Origin: JBBEAM01 sp942491105
GTDB taxonomy: Bacteria > Pseudomonadota > Alphaproteobacteria > Kiloniellales > DSM-21159
Length of the DNA stretch: 64,000 nucleotides
Assembly: GCA_942491105.1 (NCBI GenBank)
Contig: CALNZX010000012.1
Span: 372,001 to 436,000, forward strand
Reading direction: 5' to 3'
Positions 42,634 to 51,556 of this stretch are shown piece by piece. The position numbers and the translations under genes were made by a program. The number at the start of each line of letters is the position of its first letter. The first letter of the stretch is position 1. The notes beneath the pieces are model-generated. The model was not told where the DNA came from, did not search any database, and saw only the letters and a program-made list of their open reading frames with translations.

Positions 42634-43511
42634 CGGTAGTGGATCCGTTTATCGAGCACGGTGAACTTGCCGACCGCGATCACCGCGAGCAGCAGCAACA
42701 GGACCACCGTGAGGGTCGAGGCATAGGCCTGGTCGAAGAAGCTGAAGGCCACTTCGTAGATGTAGTAGAGCAGCAGTGAAGAAGCGTTATTCGGCCCGCC
42801 CTTGGTCAGAATGAAAAGCTGGTCGACCAGCTTGAAGGAATTGATCACGGCATTGATCAGCACGAACAGGGTCGTGGGCATCAGCAGCGGAAAGGTCACC
42901 CGCCAGAAGAAGTACCAGCGGCTGGCCCCTTCCAGGCGCCCGGCCTCCTCCAGCTCCGGCGGCAGGGATTGCAAGGCCGCCAGGTAGAAAATCATGAAGA
43001 AGCCGGCTTCCTTCCAAATCGTAATCACGATGATGCAGCCGAGCACCGTGTCGGGATCGCCGAGCCAGTTCTGCGACGCAAAGCCGAACAGCCTTGAGAC
43101 CTGGTCGATCAGACCGATATCCGGGGTATAGAAGAACAGCCAGATATTGGCGACCGCGATCATCGGCAGGATCGTCGGCGTGAAAAAGGCCATGCGGACC
43201 AGCCCGCGCGCCGGCAGGCGCTGATTGACCCAAAGCGCCATGACCACGGCGAGGGCGATGCTGGTCGGGATGGTTCCCGCGGCGTACCAGAGATTGTTGG
43301 TCAGGGCTTTCCAGAACACTGGGTCGCCGATCATGTAGGCGTAGTTGTCCAGCCCGATGAACTTCGCCGGACGGCGGGCGCTGCCCGAGGAAAAGAAGCT
43401 CTGGGCCAGGGTGGCGATCGCCGGGTAGTGGGTGAAGCCGATCAATAGCGTGCCTGCCGGCAACAACAGCAGCCAGCCATAGATCTGAGCTTTCAGATAG
43501 CGAGGTCCCAT
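42630..43511 (-). CDS. ugpA: UgpA-like ABC transporter permease
   Basis: A 293-residue inner-membrane permease with six predicted helices. The EAA loop EEAGRLEGASRWYFFWRVTFP is present. A GGAGAGAGT sequence directly precedes the ATG. The gene lies 64 bases after the binding-protein gene, a gap that holds a strong hairpin, and overlaps the UgpE gene by four bases. It would form the heterodimeric channel with UgpE. Confidence 0.8.
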   Translation of the reverse strand: MGPRYLKAQIYGWLLLLPAGTLLIGFTHYPAIATLAQSFFSSGSARRPAKFIGLDNYAYMIGDPVFWKALTNNLWYAAGTIPTSIALAVVMALWVNQRLPARGLVRMAFFTPTILPMIAVANIWLFFYTPDIGLIDQVSRLFGFASQNWLGDPDTVLGCIIVITIWKEAGFFMIFYLAALQSLPPELEEAGRLEGASRWYFFWRVTFPLLMPTTLFVLINAVINSFKLVDQLFILTKGGPNNASSLLLYYIYEVAFSFFDQAYASTLTVVLLLLLAVIAVGKFTVLDKRIHYR

Positions 43512-43528
43512 ACTCTCTCCGCAAGACT

Positions 43529-43559
43529 GCGGGAGGCCGCGCTGTCACGGGCCTCCCGC
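43529..43559 (-). other. Intercistronic hairpin between ugpB-like and ugpA-like genes
   Basis: GCGGGAGGCC (43529-43538) pairs perfectly with GGCCTCCCGC (43550-43559) over an 11-base loop, just after the ugpB stop. With no T-run it would not be an efficient terminator; such hairpins often protect or partly terminate binding-protein mRNA so that the binding protein exceeds the permeases. Confidence 0.6.
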
Positions 43560-43575
43560 GTAAATCTGTCCTGCC

Positions 43576-44865
43576 TTACTGGTAAGGACGCAGGAGGCGT
43601 TCAGCCTGCGCCTGCGCCTGGGACAAGGCCTCCTCCGGCGTCTGGCTGCCGGTTAATGCGGCCTGGATCGCATCGTCCAGCAGCTTGCGCACCCGCCCGG
43701 TCTCGAAAGTCGAGAGCTCCGCCGTCGCGAACTCCAGCTGATCGCGGGCAACCGCGGCCGGCGGAAACTCTTGAACGTAGGATTCCAGAGCATCGGTTTC
43801 ATAGGCGTCGGCGCGGGTTCCGATGTAGCCCGTGCGGATGCTCCACTCGGCGGTGCGTTCCGGCTGGGTCAGGAAGCGGATCAGCTTCAGGGCCGCCTTC
43901 TGCTCTTCCTCGGTGGTGTCCTTGAAGATGTAGAAGTTGCCGCCGCCGGTCGGCGTGCCGCGCTCCACCTTCGCCGGCAGCATGGCAACGCCGAAGTCGA
44001 AGCTGGCGTTATCCTTGACCGCCGTCAGGTTCCCGGTGGAGTGCCACATGATCGCGGTCTGCCCTTCCAGGAAGTTCTGGCGCAGGGTGCCCCACTCGAT
44101 CGTGCCTTCCGGCATGATGCCGTACTCGCTGCCCAGGCTTTTCCAATAGTCGAGGGCCTCGACCGTCGCCGGCGCGTCGAAGTAGACCTCGTTGCCGTCG
44201 CCGTTCATCAGCACCTGGCCGTTCTGCTTGGTCAGCGCGCCGAACATCCAATAGGGATAGCCGGTCGAAGGGATCATCGCGCCCCAGCGCTGAACCTGGC
44301 CGTCGTCGCCCTTCTTGACCAGGGCCTGGCCCATGGTGACCAGATCGTCCCAGGTCTGCGGCGGGTTCTCCGGGTCGAGCCCGGCGTCGCGGAAGGCATC
44401 CTTGTTGTAGTACATGACGATGGTCGAACGCTGGAAGGGAATGCCCCAGGTCTTGCCCACGGTCCGGCCGTTCTCCATCAGGGCCGGATAGAAACTATCG
44501 AGCCAGGCCCGCTCCTCGTCGCTCGAGACGATGTCGTCGAAGGCGACGATGGCGTCCTGTTCGATCAGCTCGTAGATATCGATCGAGAACATCACCGCGA
44601 GCTGCGCCGGCTCCCCGCTCTGCAAGGCCGCCAAGGCCTTGATCCGGGCATCGTTGTAGTTGCCGGCATAGATCGCCTCGACATCGATATCGGGGTTCTC
44701 TGCCTCGAAGTCGGCAACCATGCCGTCGACGACTTCGGTCAGGGGGCCGCCAACGGCGACCGGGTAATACATCGTCAGCTTGGTTTCGGCTTGCGCCGCG
44801 AAGGTCAGGCTTCCAGCGGCCAGGAACGCGCCAGCCAGAAGCAAAGGTCGGATTCCTCTAAACAT
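43576..44865 (-). CDS. ugpB: UgpB-like periplasmic substrate-binding protein
   Basis: A 429-residue secreted protein with a cleavable signal (MFRGIRPLLLAGAFLAAGSL, cleavage after AQA) and no lipobox. It has UgpB-type features: YYNKDAFRDAGLDPENPP, QTWDDLVTMGQ and WSIRTGYIGTR. It would bind sn-glycerol-3-phosphate, glycerophosphodiesters or a sugar for delivery to UgpAE. AGGAGA sits upstream of the ATG. The exact ligand is not decided by the sequence. Confidence 0.82.
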   Translation of the reverse strand: MFRGIRPLLLAGAFLAAGSLTFAAQAETKLTMYYPVAVGGPLTEVVDGMVADFEAENPDIDVEAIYAGNYNDARIKALAALQSGEPAQLAVMFSIDIYELIEQDAIVAFDDIVSSDEERAWLDSFYPALMENGRTVGKTWGIPFQRSTIVMYYNKDAFRDAGLDPENPPQTWDDLVTMGQALVKKGDDGQVQRWGAMIPSTGYPYWMFGALTKQNGQVLMNGDGNEVYFDAPATVEALDYWKSLGSEYGIMPEGTIEWGTLRQNFLEGQTAIMWHSTGNLTAVKDNASFDFGVAMLPAKVERGTPTGGGNFYIFKDTTEEEQKAALKLIRFLTQPERTAEWSIRTGYIGTRADAYETDALESYVQEFPPAAVARDQLEFATAELSTFETGRVRKLLDDAIQAALTGSQTPEEALSQAQAQAERLLRPYQ

Positions 44866-45015
44866 CTCTATGTTCTCCTAAGTTTTCAGGGATCTTCGCC
44901 ACTTGGCGTGGCTTCTGGTTGCGGATTTCCATTCCGGCGCCGGCGATATGAGGGACACGCGCTGCGCCTCCCCGCCTGCGCCCGACGGAAACCCCCTGGC
45001 CGGAAGCCGCGCCGA

Positions 45016-46059
45016 TCACTTTCGTATTCCCCGTGCATCGAAGAGATGCACATCGGCGCGATTCCAGCTCAAATGCACGGCCTCGCCGCGCCTAAGTTCG
45101 CTGTGGCCTGGCGTCCGGACCATGACCTTCTGTGCGCCCAGCTGCAGGGTCAGGACGGAATCGGCGCCAAGATAGTCGACGGTCTCGACCTTGGCCGGCA
45201 GGCCTTGGCCGGCCTCAATCCGGATGACTTCCGGGCGCAGGCCGATCATGTCGCCTTCGGCAAGCTCAAGTCCGAACCCGTCCAGCTGTTCCAGGCCGGC
45301 TGCGCCGGCGCCCTCGGCGCCATGGGTCACACGAATGATATTCATCGGCGGCTGGCCGAGAAAACGTGCCGTGAACTCGGTCCGCGGCCGGTTGTAGAGA
45401 TCGTCGGGCGTGCCGACTTGCTCGCAGCGGCCATCGCGCAGCAGGACGACCTGGTCGGCCATCGACATGGCCTCGGTCTGGTCGTGGGTGACATACAGCA
45501 TGGTGATGCCGAGTTCCTGCTGGATGCGGCGAATCTCTGCGCGCATCTCGGCGCGCAGCTTGGCGTCGAGGTTCGACAGCGGCTCGTCCATCAGGCAGAC
45601 GGAGTACTCGGCGATGATCGCCCGGGCCAGCGCGACGCGCTGGCGCTGCCCGCCGGAGAGCTGCGCCGGCTTGCGCGCGAGAAAGTCTTCCAAGCCAACC
45701 AGTCGCGCCACCTTATCGAGGCGGGCGGCGCGCTCCTCGCGAGCGACCTTGCGCACCTTGAGGCCGAAGACGATGTTCTCGGCCACGGTCAAATGCGGAA
45801 ACAGCGCGTAGGACTGAAAGACCATCGACAGCGCCCGCTTGGAGGGGTCGAGGCGCGTGACATCCCGGCCAGCGATACGCACCTCCCCCGAGCTCACGTC
45901 CTCAAGCCCGGCAATCATCCGCAGGGTCGTCGATTTGCCGCAGCCGGAGGGACCGAGCAGCACCGTGAAGCTTCCCTCCTCGACCGTGAAGGAAAGCTCG
46001 TCGACCGCGCGGGTCGCGCCCCAGGCCTTGACCAGCGCGCGTACTTCGATGCCGCTCAC
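45016..46059 (-). CDS. ugpC: UgpC-like ABC transporter ATP-binding protein
   Basis: A 347-residue CUT1-type ATPase: Walker A LGPSGCGKSTT, signature LSGGQRQRVALARAI, Walker B SVCLMDEPLSNLDAK and a C-terminal TOBE region beginning near MNIIRVTHG. The GTG start overlaps the regulator's stop (GTGA), so translation is coupled. It is unusual in preceding the binding-protein gene, with a 150-base gap before ugpB. Confidence 0.85.
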   Translation of the reverse strand: MSGIEVRALVKAWGATRAVDELSFTVEEGSFTVLLGPSGCGKSTTLRMIAGLEDVSSGEVRIAGRDVTRLDPSKRALSMVFQSYALFPHLTVAENIVFGLKVRKVAREERAARLDKVARLVGLEDFLARKPAQLSGGQRQRVALARAIIAEYSVCLMDEPLSNLDAKLRAEMRAEIRRIQQELGITMLYVTHDQTEAMSMADQVVLLRDGRCEQVGTPDDLYNRPRTEFTARFLGQPPMNIIRVTHGAEGAGAAGLEQLDGFGLELAEGDMIGLRPEVIRIEAGQGLPAKVETVDYLGADSVLTLQLGAQKVMVRTPGHSELRRGEAVHLSWNRADVHLFDARGIRK

Positions 46060-46829
46060 GCCACGGCCTCCTCTGCCAGGATCAGTTTCGTGCGCGAGCG
46101 CGCGAGCAGGGAGCGAATCGCCGCCGGCGGCGGCTTGTCGCAGAAGACGACCGAGGTCTCCTCTATCGAACCGCCGCGCACATGGGCGCTGCGGCCGAAT
46201 TTGGTGCTATCCAGCACCAGCAGCGACTGCCGGCTGTTCCGGCGGATCGACTGGCGCACCCTGACCTCGTCCTCGGTAAAGTCGAGCAGCGAGCCGTCGC
46301 CGTCGACGCCGCCGACGCCGAACACGCCGAAGTCGACCTTGTAAGCGGCGAAGAATTCCTCGGCCGACAGGCCGATGACGTCCATGTCGGAGTTGCGCAG
46401 GCGGCCGCCCGCCACGGTCACCTCGAAGCTGGCGTTCTGACTGGCGACCGTGGCGACGTTGATGTTGTTGGTGAAGATCCGCAGGTTGCGATGGCCAACC
46501 AGCGCCTGGGCGACGATCTCCGGCGTCGTGCCGATGCTGAAAGCCAGGGAGGCGCCATCGGGCACGAAGCCGGCGACCAGAGCGGCGATGGTGCGCTTCT
46601 CGCGCAGATTGAGAACCTGGCGCGTGAGATAGGGAAGGTTCTCGGCGCCGACGGGCAGATCGACTCCGCCATGGCGGCGGCGCAGCACGCCATGATCGCA
46701 AAGCTCGCGCAGGTCGCGGCGGATCGTCTGTGTCGTCACGCCGAAGGACAGGGACAGCGCCTCGACGGTGGCAAAGCCCTCGCCCTGCACGATGTCGACA
46801 ATTCTGGCCTGTCTCGCGGTGAGATTCAC
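46056..46829 (-). CDS. DeoR/GlpR family transcriptional regulator
   Basis: A 257-residue regulator with an N-terminal winged helix-turn-helix (SLSFGVTTQTIRRDLRELCD) and a C-terminal DeoR sensor domain, which binds phosphorylated sugars or glycerol phosphate. GTG start 46829 follows GGAGCGGGGCCG. As first gene of the Ugp-type operon it probably autoregulates it. Near-palindromic TTCAT/ATGAA sites upstream are candidate operators. Confidence 0.88.
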   Translation of the reverse strand: MNLTARQARIVDIVQGEGFATVEALSLSFGVTTQTIRRDLRELCDHGVLRRRHGGVDLPVGAENLPYLTRQVLNLREKRTIAALVAGFVPDGASLAFSIGTTPEIVAQALVGHRNLRIFTNNINVATVASQNASFEVTVAGGRLRNSDMDVIGLSAEEFFAAYKVDFGVFGVGGVDGDGSLLDFTEDEVRVRQSIRRNSRQSLLVLDSTKFGRSAHVRGGSIEETSVVFCDKPPPAAIRSLLARSRTKLILAEEAVA

Positions 46830-47345
46830 CGGCCCCGCTCCCCCAAGAAATCAACGCTCACAGTTTCATGTGAGCAGGATAGCTTGTCTATATGAAAATC
46901 TCATGGCGCCCGGATGACAGCGCGAAGAAACCTGCGTCCGCGCGCGGAGCAGATTGGCCAATCACAGAGCTCCGCAGCCAAGAAGCTTATGTAAGTACTC
47001 TATAATAATTGCTTTATTTGAGCTTATTCTCATTGTGTCTGACACCTCCCAAGCCTTCCTAATGGGCGAGGCTCGTGAGAAATCTCATGGAAGCGCGCGG
47101 TTCAAGAATCAGACAGGGAGCTGAAGTTCGTTTATGTCAGAGAAGAATTTTTCATATGAACATCGTCCTCTCGCGGGCTCTACGCCGCCCGGCATTGCTA
47201 CCGGCGGGACGGCGGGAGGCCGCTAAAAAATTTCCAGATCGAGACCGTCGAGTCGGGTTCCGCGCATCGCACGATACAGCTCCATGGACTATTCCCGTGT
47301 TGGCACACCATAATCCTACCGCCTCTTCCCGACAGTGAAGCAGCC
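46830..47345. other. 516-base divergent intergenic region, AT-rich, no gene seen
   Basis: It separates the Ugp operon (minus) from the LacI-family gene (plus). The middle (about 46985-47040) is distinctly AT-rich and contains TATAAT-like strings. Related TTTCATGTGAG (46864-46874), TATATGAAAATC and TTTCATATGAAC (47150-47161) motifs are scattered in it, and an AAATCTCATGG string occurs twice (46895-46905, 47080-47090). No convincing small ORF was found. Confidence 0.6.
47151..47160. promoter_or_regulatory. TTCATATGAA palindrome, candidate GlpR/DeoR-type operator
   Basis: Perfect 10-base palindrome in the divergent spacer. Partial matches occur at 46864-46874 (TTTCATGTGAG) and 46889-46898 (TATATGAAAA). 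Position between regulator genes fits an operator, but no binding specificity can be proved from sequence. Confidence 0.35.
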
Positions 47346-48383
47346 ATGACCAACGAACATTCAGCGCAAGCCAAGATTCCTACAATCAAGGACGTTGCCC
47401 GGGTCGCCGAGGTTTCCGTCGGCACGGCATCGAAGGTGATCAACAACGACACCACCGTGCGCGAGGCTCTGCGCAAGCGCGTCATGACGGCGATCGAGGA
47501 GCTCGGTTTCCAGCCCAATGCGCTGGCCCAGGGCATGCGGCGCACGGGAACCGGAATCATAGGCTGTACGATTTCCGACATCTCGCATCCAGTGATCGCC
47601 TCGATGGTCAGCTCCGCGGAGATGGTCCTCAGCGATGCCGGCTACGGCATGGTCCTGACCAGCCATCGCGATCAGTTGAGACACGAAAGGCGGCTGTTCG
47701 ATTTCCTGCGCCAGCGCCGCGTCGACGGATTGATCGGCACGGTCATCTACGACGACAAGCAAAGCGTGCCCGATTTCCTGAAGAATGCGCAGATCCCCAT
47801 CGTGCTGATGGAACGCCAGTTCGGGGATTGGTTCGATTCCGTCGTCAGCGATCAGGAGCGCGGCTGTTACTTACTCACCAAACACCTGCTCGATCTCGGT
47901 CACCGGAGTATCGGCATCCTGACGCCACCGCAGCAATCCAGGCCGGGGCGGGATCGTATCCGCGCCTTCCACCGCGCCCATGCCGACTTTGGCCTGACCG
48001 CGGATACCGGCTTGATCAAGGATCGTGAAAACCGCGTAGATACAGGTTTTCGCGACAGCTACGAGATGCTGACAACGGCGGCTCGGCCAACCGCGATCAT
48101 CATTTCCGTCAACGAGCTGCCCGGCGTCATGCGGGCGGCCCAGATGTGCGATCTTTCCGTGCCGCACGACGTTTCCATCGCCAGCTGCGGCGATTCCGAC
48201 CTGGCGGCGATGATCAGTCCCGCGGTGACCTGCTTCCGTTGGGACACCGCCCAGATCGGTCGCTACGCGGCGGAGCTTCTCGTCACGCGGCTACGGGAAG
48301 ACCGCGACCGGGCGGCGCAGCAGATCATCCTCGGCGCTGAGGTTATTCTACGTGACTCCTGCGCACCGCCCTGCCTGCGCTAG
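47346..48383 (+). CDS. LacI family transcriptional regulator
   Basis: A 345-residue repressor. The N-terminal LacI helix-turn-helix (TIKDVARVAEVSVGTASKVI) and hinge helix (PNALAQGMRRTG) precede a periplasmic-binding-protein-type sensor domain. The hinge of this family inserts into a central CpG, and the candidate operators at 51440, 51541 and 58888 carry AACGTT at the centre. It stands convergent to the AhpD-like gene with a three-base gap and probably controls the neighbouring amino/hydroxy acid genes. Confidence 0.9.
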   Translation: MTNEHSAQAKIPTIKDVARVAEVSVGTASKVINNDTTVREALRKRVMTAIEELGFQPNALAQGMRRTGTGIIGCTISDISHPVIASMVSSAEMVLSDAGYGMVLTSHRDQLRHERRLFDFLRQRRVDGLIGTVIYDDKQSVPDFLKNAQIPIVLMERQFGDWFDSVVSDQERGCYLLTKHLLDLGHRSIGILTPPQQSRPGRDRIRAFHRAHADFGLTADTGLIKDRENRVDTGFRDSYEMLTTAARPTAIIISVNELPGVMRAAQMCDLSVPHDVSIASCGDSDLAAMISPAVTCFRWDTAQIGRYAAELLVTRLREDRDRAAQQIILGAEVILRDSCAPPCLR

Positions 48384-48386
48384 GGC

Positions 48387-48947
48387 TTAGACCAGGGCGT
48401 TCTGATCCAGAATCGTGACATCTTCCTCGATCGGAATCTGCAGCACGTCGTTGAGACGATTGAGACCGATTCCGAAGGTGATGCGGAAAGTCAGCTCGAC
48501 GATCTGCGCATCGTCGAAATGCTTCCGGAGCCGGTCGAACATCTCGTCGCGAATGCGGTGATGATCCCGGTACAGCGCAATCGTGTACTCGACGATCATT
48601 TTCTGTGCGTCGTCCAGCTCTGGGTGGTCCTTGTATTCCAGCAGATTTTCCACGCCCTCGGCGGTGAGGCCCGCCTCCGACATCAGCATCGGGGTGTGGT
48701 GGGATACGCAGTAGGTGCACTGATTCAACTTCGACACTGCGACCAGCGCCACTTCGAGATACTTGCGCGGAACCACTTCCTGCTCGCGGATCTCAAGCAT
48801 CATTTTGAAGACATTGTTGAGAATCGGCGGACGATGGGCCAGCACGGCAATCTGATTGGCGAAGGAGCCATAGTTGAGCCCCTGGTCATAGATCTCAAGG
48901 GCGTCGGGGGACACTTCATCGCGTTCAAGAAGTTTTACGCGGGCCAT
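48387..48947 (-). CDS. Carboxymuconolactone decarboxylase/AhpD-like family protein
   Basis: A 186-residue all-helical protein with the redox CxxC-His motif CTYCVSHH. Members are alkylhydroperoxidase AhpD or gamma-carboxymuconolactone decarboxylase; the CxxC here favours an AhpD-type peroxidase. It is the third gene after an FMN oxidase, which makes peroxide, so hydrogen or organic peroxide removal is a reasonable inference. The gap to the preceding LeuDH-like gene is 35 bases. Confidence 0.85.
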   Translation of the reverse strand: MARVKLLERDEVSPDALEIYDQGLNYGSFANQIAVLAHRPPILNNVFKMMLEIREQEVVPRKYLEVALVAVSKLNQCTYCVSHHTPMLMSEAGLTAEGVENLLEYKDHPELDDAQKMIVEYTIALYRDHHRIRDEMFDRLRKHFDDAQIVELTFRITFGIGLNRLNDVLQIPIEEDVTILDQNALV

Positions 48948-48982
48948 TTCTTTCTCCCTGTTCTGTCGTTACGTAGAGGTAC

Positions 48983-50032
48983 TTATGCCGCCGAGCGGTT
49001 TGCATAGGTCTCGAGAATCAAGCGATCCGTGAAGCTTTCGATCGCCCGGTTCGCGGAGATACCGCTGCGCTCAATCTCTTCGAAAAAATTGCTGCAGACG
49101 TCGTAGAGCGCTTCGATCTTCCGCTCCGCTTCGGCTTTAGGTTGCTTGCCGCGCATCGCGGCCACGGTGATGACTCCGCCGGAGTTCGATAGGTAATCGG
49201 GTATGAAGAGGATCGAGCGCGCGGCCAACACCTCTCCATGGGCTGGCGTAGCCAGCAGGTTGTTCGCACCGCCACAAACGATCTTCGCGCGGATGCCATC
49301 AATGGTCTGGTCGTTGATGACCTCGCCCAGCGCGCAGGGCGCCAGGATATCGACGTCGGCGGAGAGAAGCTTCTCGGCCGCGACTGGCGTCGCGCCAAAT
49401 TCCCCCACGGCACGCGCGACACGCTCGGGAACGATATCGGACACCACCAAGCGCGCGCCGGCGGCGTGCAAGAGCTGGCAAAGGTTGTAGCCGACATCGC
49501 CCAGACCCTGGACGGCGACCGACAGCCCCTCGAGACTGTCGTGCTTCAGCTTTTGGGCGACGGCCGCGCGCAGACAAACGAAGATGCCATGCGCCGTGCC
49601 CGGCGAGGGATCGCTGCCGGGCAAGCCGACGACATGGTCGGTTTCCTGGGCGATGACAGCAAGGTCCTCGGCAAAAATCCCCACGTCCTCGGCGCAGAAA
49701 TAGCGCCCGCCGAAAGATTCGACCACGCGGCCGAAGGCGCGCAGCAAAGCCTCACTCTTATCCTTCAGAGGATCGCCGATTATAATCGACTTGGCGCTGC
49801 CTATCCGGATTCCCGAAACCGCCAGCTTGTACGTCATGGCCCGGCTCAGGCGCAGGGCATCGGCGAGCGCCGCGTCCTCGTCGGGATAGTTCCACATGCG
49901 GATTCCGCCCCCGGACGGGGCGCCGGGAAGGCTACGGTGGAAGGCGATGATGGCCTTCAAACCGGATTCCGCGTCATTGAAGAAATGGACTTCTTCGTGG
50001 TCGTCGAAGTCCGCAGCGTGGAAGACACTCAT
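48983..50032 (-). CDS. Leucine-dehydrogenase-like Glu/Leu/Phe/Val dehydrogenase
   Basis: A 349-residue NAD-dependent amino acid dehydrogenase interconverting an amino acid and its 2-oxo acid. Catalytic lysines are seen in AMTYKLAVSG and GSAKSIIIGDP, and AEDVGIFAEDL and the Rossmann VAVQGLGDVGYNL complete the set. The glycine-rich substrate loop reads GSAK where leucine dehydrogenases have GGGK, so substrate choice may differ. ATG 50032 follows GAAAGGCGAGACGGA. It lies between the hydroxy-acid oxidase and AhpD-like genes in one operon. Confidence 0.87.
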   Translation of the reverse strand: MSVFHAADFDDHEEVHFFNDAESGLKAIIAFHRSLPGAPSGGGIRMWNYPDEDAALADALRLSRAMTYKLAVSGIRIGSAKSIIIGDPLKDKSEALLRAFGRVVESFGGRYFCAEDVGIFAEDLAVIAQETDHVVGLPGSDPSPGTAHGIFVCLRAAVAQKLKHDSLEGLSVAVQGLGDVGYNLCQLLHAAGARLVVSDIVPERVARAVGEFGATPVAAEKLLSADVDILAPCALGEVINDQTIDGIRAKIVCGGANNLLATPAHGEVLAARSILFIPDYLSNSGGVITVAAMRGKQPKAEAERKIEALYDVCSNFFEEIERSGISANRAIESFTDRLILETYANRSAA

Positions 50033-50114
50033 TCCGTCTCGCCTTTCAGAGTTATCAATGATTTCAAGATGATCGATAGCAGACGGCGACGGCAAGCAAG
50101 ACACGAGACCTGCA

Positions 50115-51341
50115 TCATCCCGCCTCCTGCGGCGGCGGGGCGGCGCCGCCCTCGCCCGCTTTTCTCCCAGCCGTCTCCGGCCAGGGAAAGGGCTTGCGGA
50201 GCGCAACATCGGAGCGGGAGACCTCGGCAAGGCTATTCCAGCCGCCGTGGGCCAGGGCCCGGCGCAGCTCTTCCTTCAGGATGTCGAGGACGCGGCTCAC
50301 GCCTTCCTCGCCGCCGGCCCCCAGGCCCCAAAGATAGGGGCGGCCGACCAGGCAAGCGCGGGCGCCCAGGGCCAGGCACTTCAGGACATCGCTACCGCGG
50401 CGTATTCCGCCATCGATGAGAATCGGCGCACGCGCGTCGACAGCCTCGGCGATTCTCGGCAAGACCTCGATTGTGGCGGGCTCCGTATCGAGCTGCCGCC
50501 CCCCGTGATTGGAAACCATGACGGCATCGGCCCCAGCATCCAAGGCGCGCCGGGCATCTTCGGGATGCATGATACCCTTGACGATCATCGGCCCCGCCCA
50601 GTGCTTCCGCAGCCATGTCAGGTCTTCCCATGTGACGCTTGGGTCGATCAGGCCGTTCAGCCATTCGGCGATGCTGAGCATGCCGCTGCGCCCGTAACCT
50701 TCGAAATTCGGGAAGGACACCCGTGGCTGCTTCGCCATCTGGCGCAGCCAGCCCAGCCGCCGCGCCATGTCGAGACCGCCGGAAAGCGTCATGCGCGGCG
50801 GAACGGTGAAGCCGTTGCGCAGATCGCGATAGCGGTTGCCCGGAGCCTGTACGTCGACCGTCACGACAAGCGCGCTGTATCCCGCTGCCGCTGCCCGGCG
50901 GGTAAGATCCAGCGTTACCCCGCGGTCCTTGTAGATGAATTGCTGAAACCACTTTTTTCCAGGCGCGGCGGCGGCGATATCCTCGAGGCTGAGGCTCGAA
51001 GCGGCGCTAACCACCATCAGGGTGCCAGCGGCCGATGCCGCGCGGGCGACCACCGCCTCGCCGCGCGACCAGACGATACCGGTGAAGCCCGTTGGCGTAA
51101 TCAGCACCGGCAAGGCCAGGCGATCCCCGAACAGTTCCGTCGTCGTGTCGCAATCGGGTGTCGCCCGCAGCATTCGCGGCAACAAGGCGATATCCTCGAA
51201 AGCCGAAACGTTGCGGCTGGCCGTGAGTTCGCAATCGGCGGCGCCATCTATGAAGTCGAAAACGACGCGCGGCAATCGCCGGCGCGCGCGTACGCGCAGG
51301 TCGGCAATGCTATGGACCCCACGCAGCATCAGCGTGTCCAC
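50115..51341 (-). CDS. FMN-dependent alpha-hydroxy-acid oxidase/dehydrogenase (LldD family)
   Basis: A 408-residue TIM-barrel flavoenzyme oxidising 2-hydroxy acids to 2-oxo acids. WFQQFIYKDRG, VVTVDVQAPGNRYRDLRNG, MIVKGIMHPEDA and the active-site His-Arg in VSNHGGRQLD are intact. The frame opens at GTG 51341; ATG 51329 with GGTGG upstream is an equally good start. The C-terminus has an additional basic, Gly-rich tail (about 15 residues). Lactate, mandelate and glycolate are known substrates in the family. It is the first gene of the minus-strand operon. Confidence 0.88.
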   Translation of the reverse strand: MDTLMLRGVHSIADLRVRARRRLPRVVFDFIDGAADCELTASRNVSAFEDIALLPRMLRATPDCDTTTELFGDRLALPVLITPTGFTGIVWSRGEAVVARAASAAGTLMVVSAASSLSLEDIAAAAPGKKWFQQFIYKDRGVTLDLTRRAAAAGYSALVVTVDVQAPGNRYRDLRNGFTVPPRMTLSGGLDMARRLGWLRQMAKQPRVSFPNFEGYGRSGMLSIAEWLNGLIDPSVTWEDLTWLRKHWAGPMIVKGIMHPEDARRALDAGADAVMVSNHGGRQLDTEPATIEVLPRIAEAVDARAPILIDGGIRRGSDVLKCLALGARACLVGRPYLWGLGAGGEEGVSRVLDILKEELRRALAHGGWNSLAEVSRSDVALRKPFPWPETAGRKAGEGGAAPPPQEAG

Positions 51342-51439
51342 CGGGTGGCGCGATCAGGTTCCAACTGCGGTCTCCATAAACTGGATCTACGGGCAAAGGG
51401 CAGCTGTAAGCCGCTATTGCCGGAACTGCCTAGAGGCAA

Positions 51440-51456
51440 ATGAAACGTTATCATAA
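51440..51456. promoter_or_regulatory. Candidate LacI-family operator, site 1
   Basis: ATGAAACGTTATCATAA has the central AACGTT and outer ATGA..TCAT half-sites typical of LacI-family operators, with one extra base in the right arm. It lies about 99 bases upstream of the FMN oxidase start. Confidence 0.55.
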
Positions 51457-51540
51457 TTCTGCGGTCCATTTAGGAATCCCGCAAGCTTGTAGTTCGAATC
51501 GACCGCAGGTTGTCTGAATATAGTGTTTGAAAAGGTGATG

Positions 51541-51556
51541 TGAAACGTTATCATAA
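51541..51556. promoter_or_regulatory. Candidate LacI-family operator, site 2
   Basis: TGAAACGTTATCATAA, an exact copy of the 16-base core of site 1 with a start-to-start spacing of 100 bases. It is 180 bases upstream of livH. Confidence 0.55.

Noticed and set aside
51481..51530. GTTCGAATC string as a possible tRNA T-arm
   Set aside because: No cloverleaf, acceptor stem or anticodon arm can be drawn around it.
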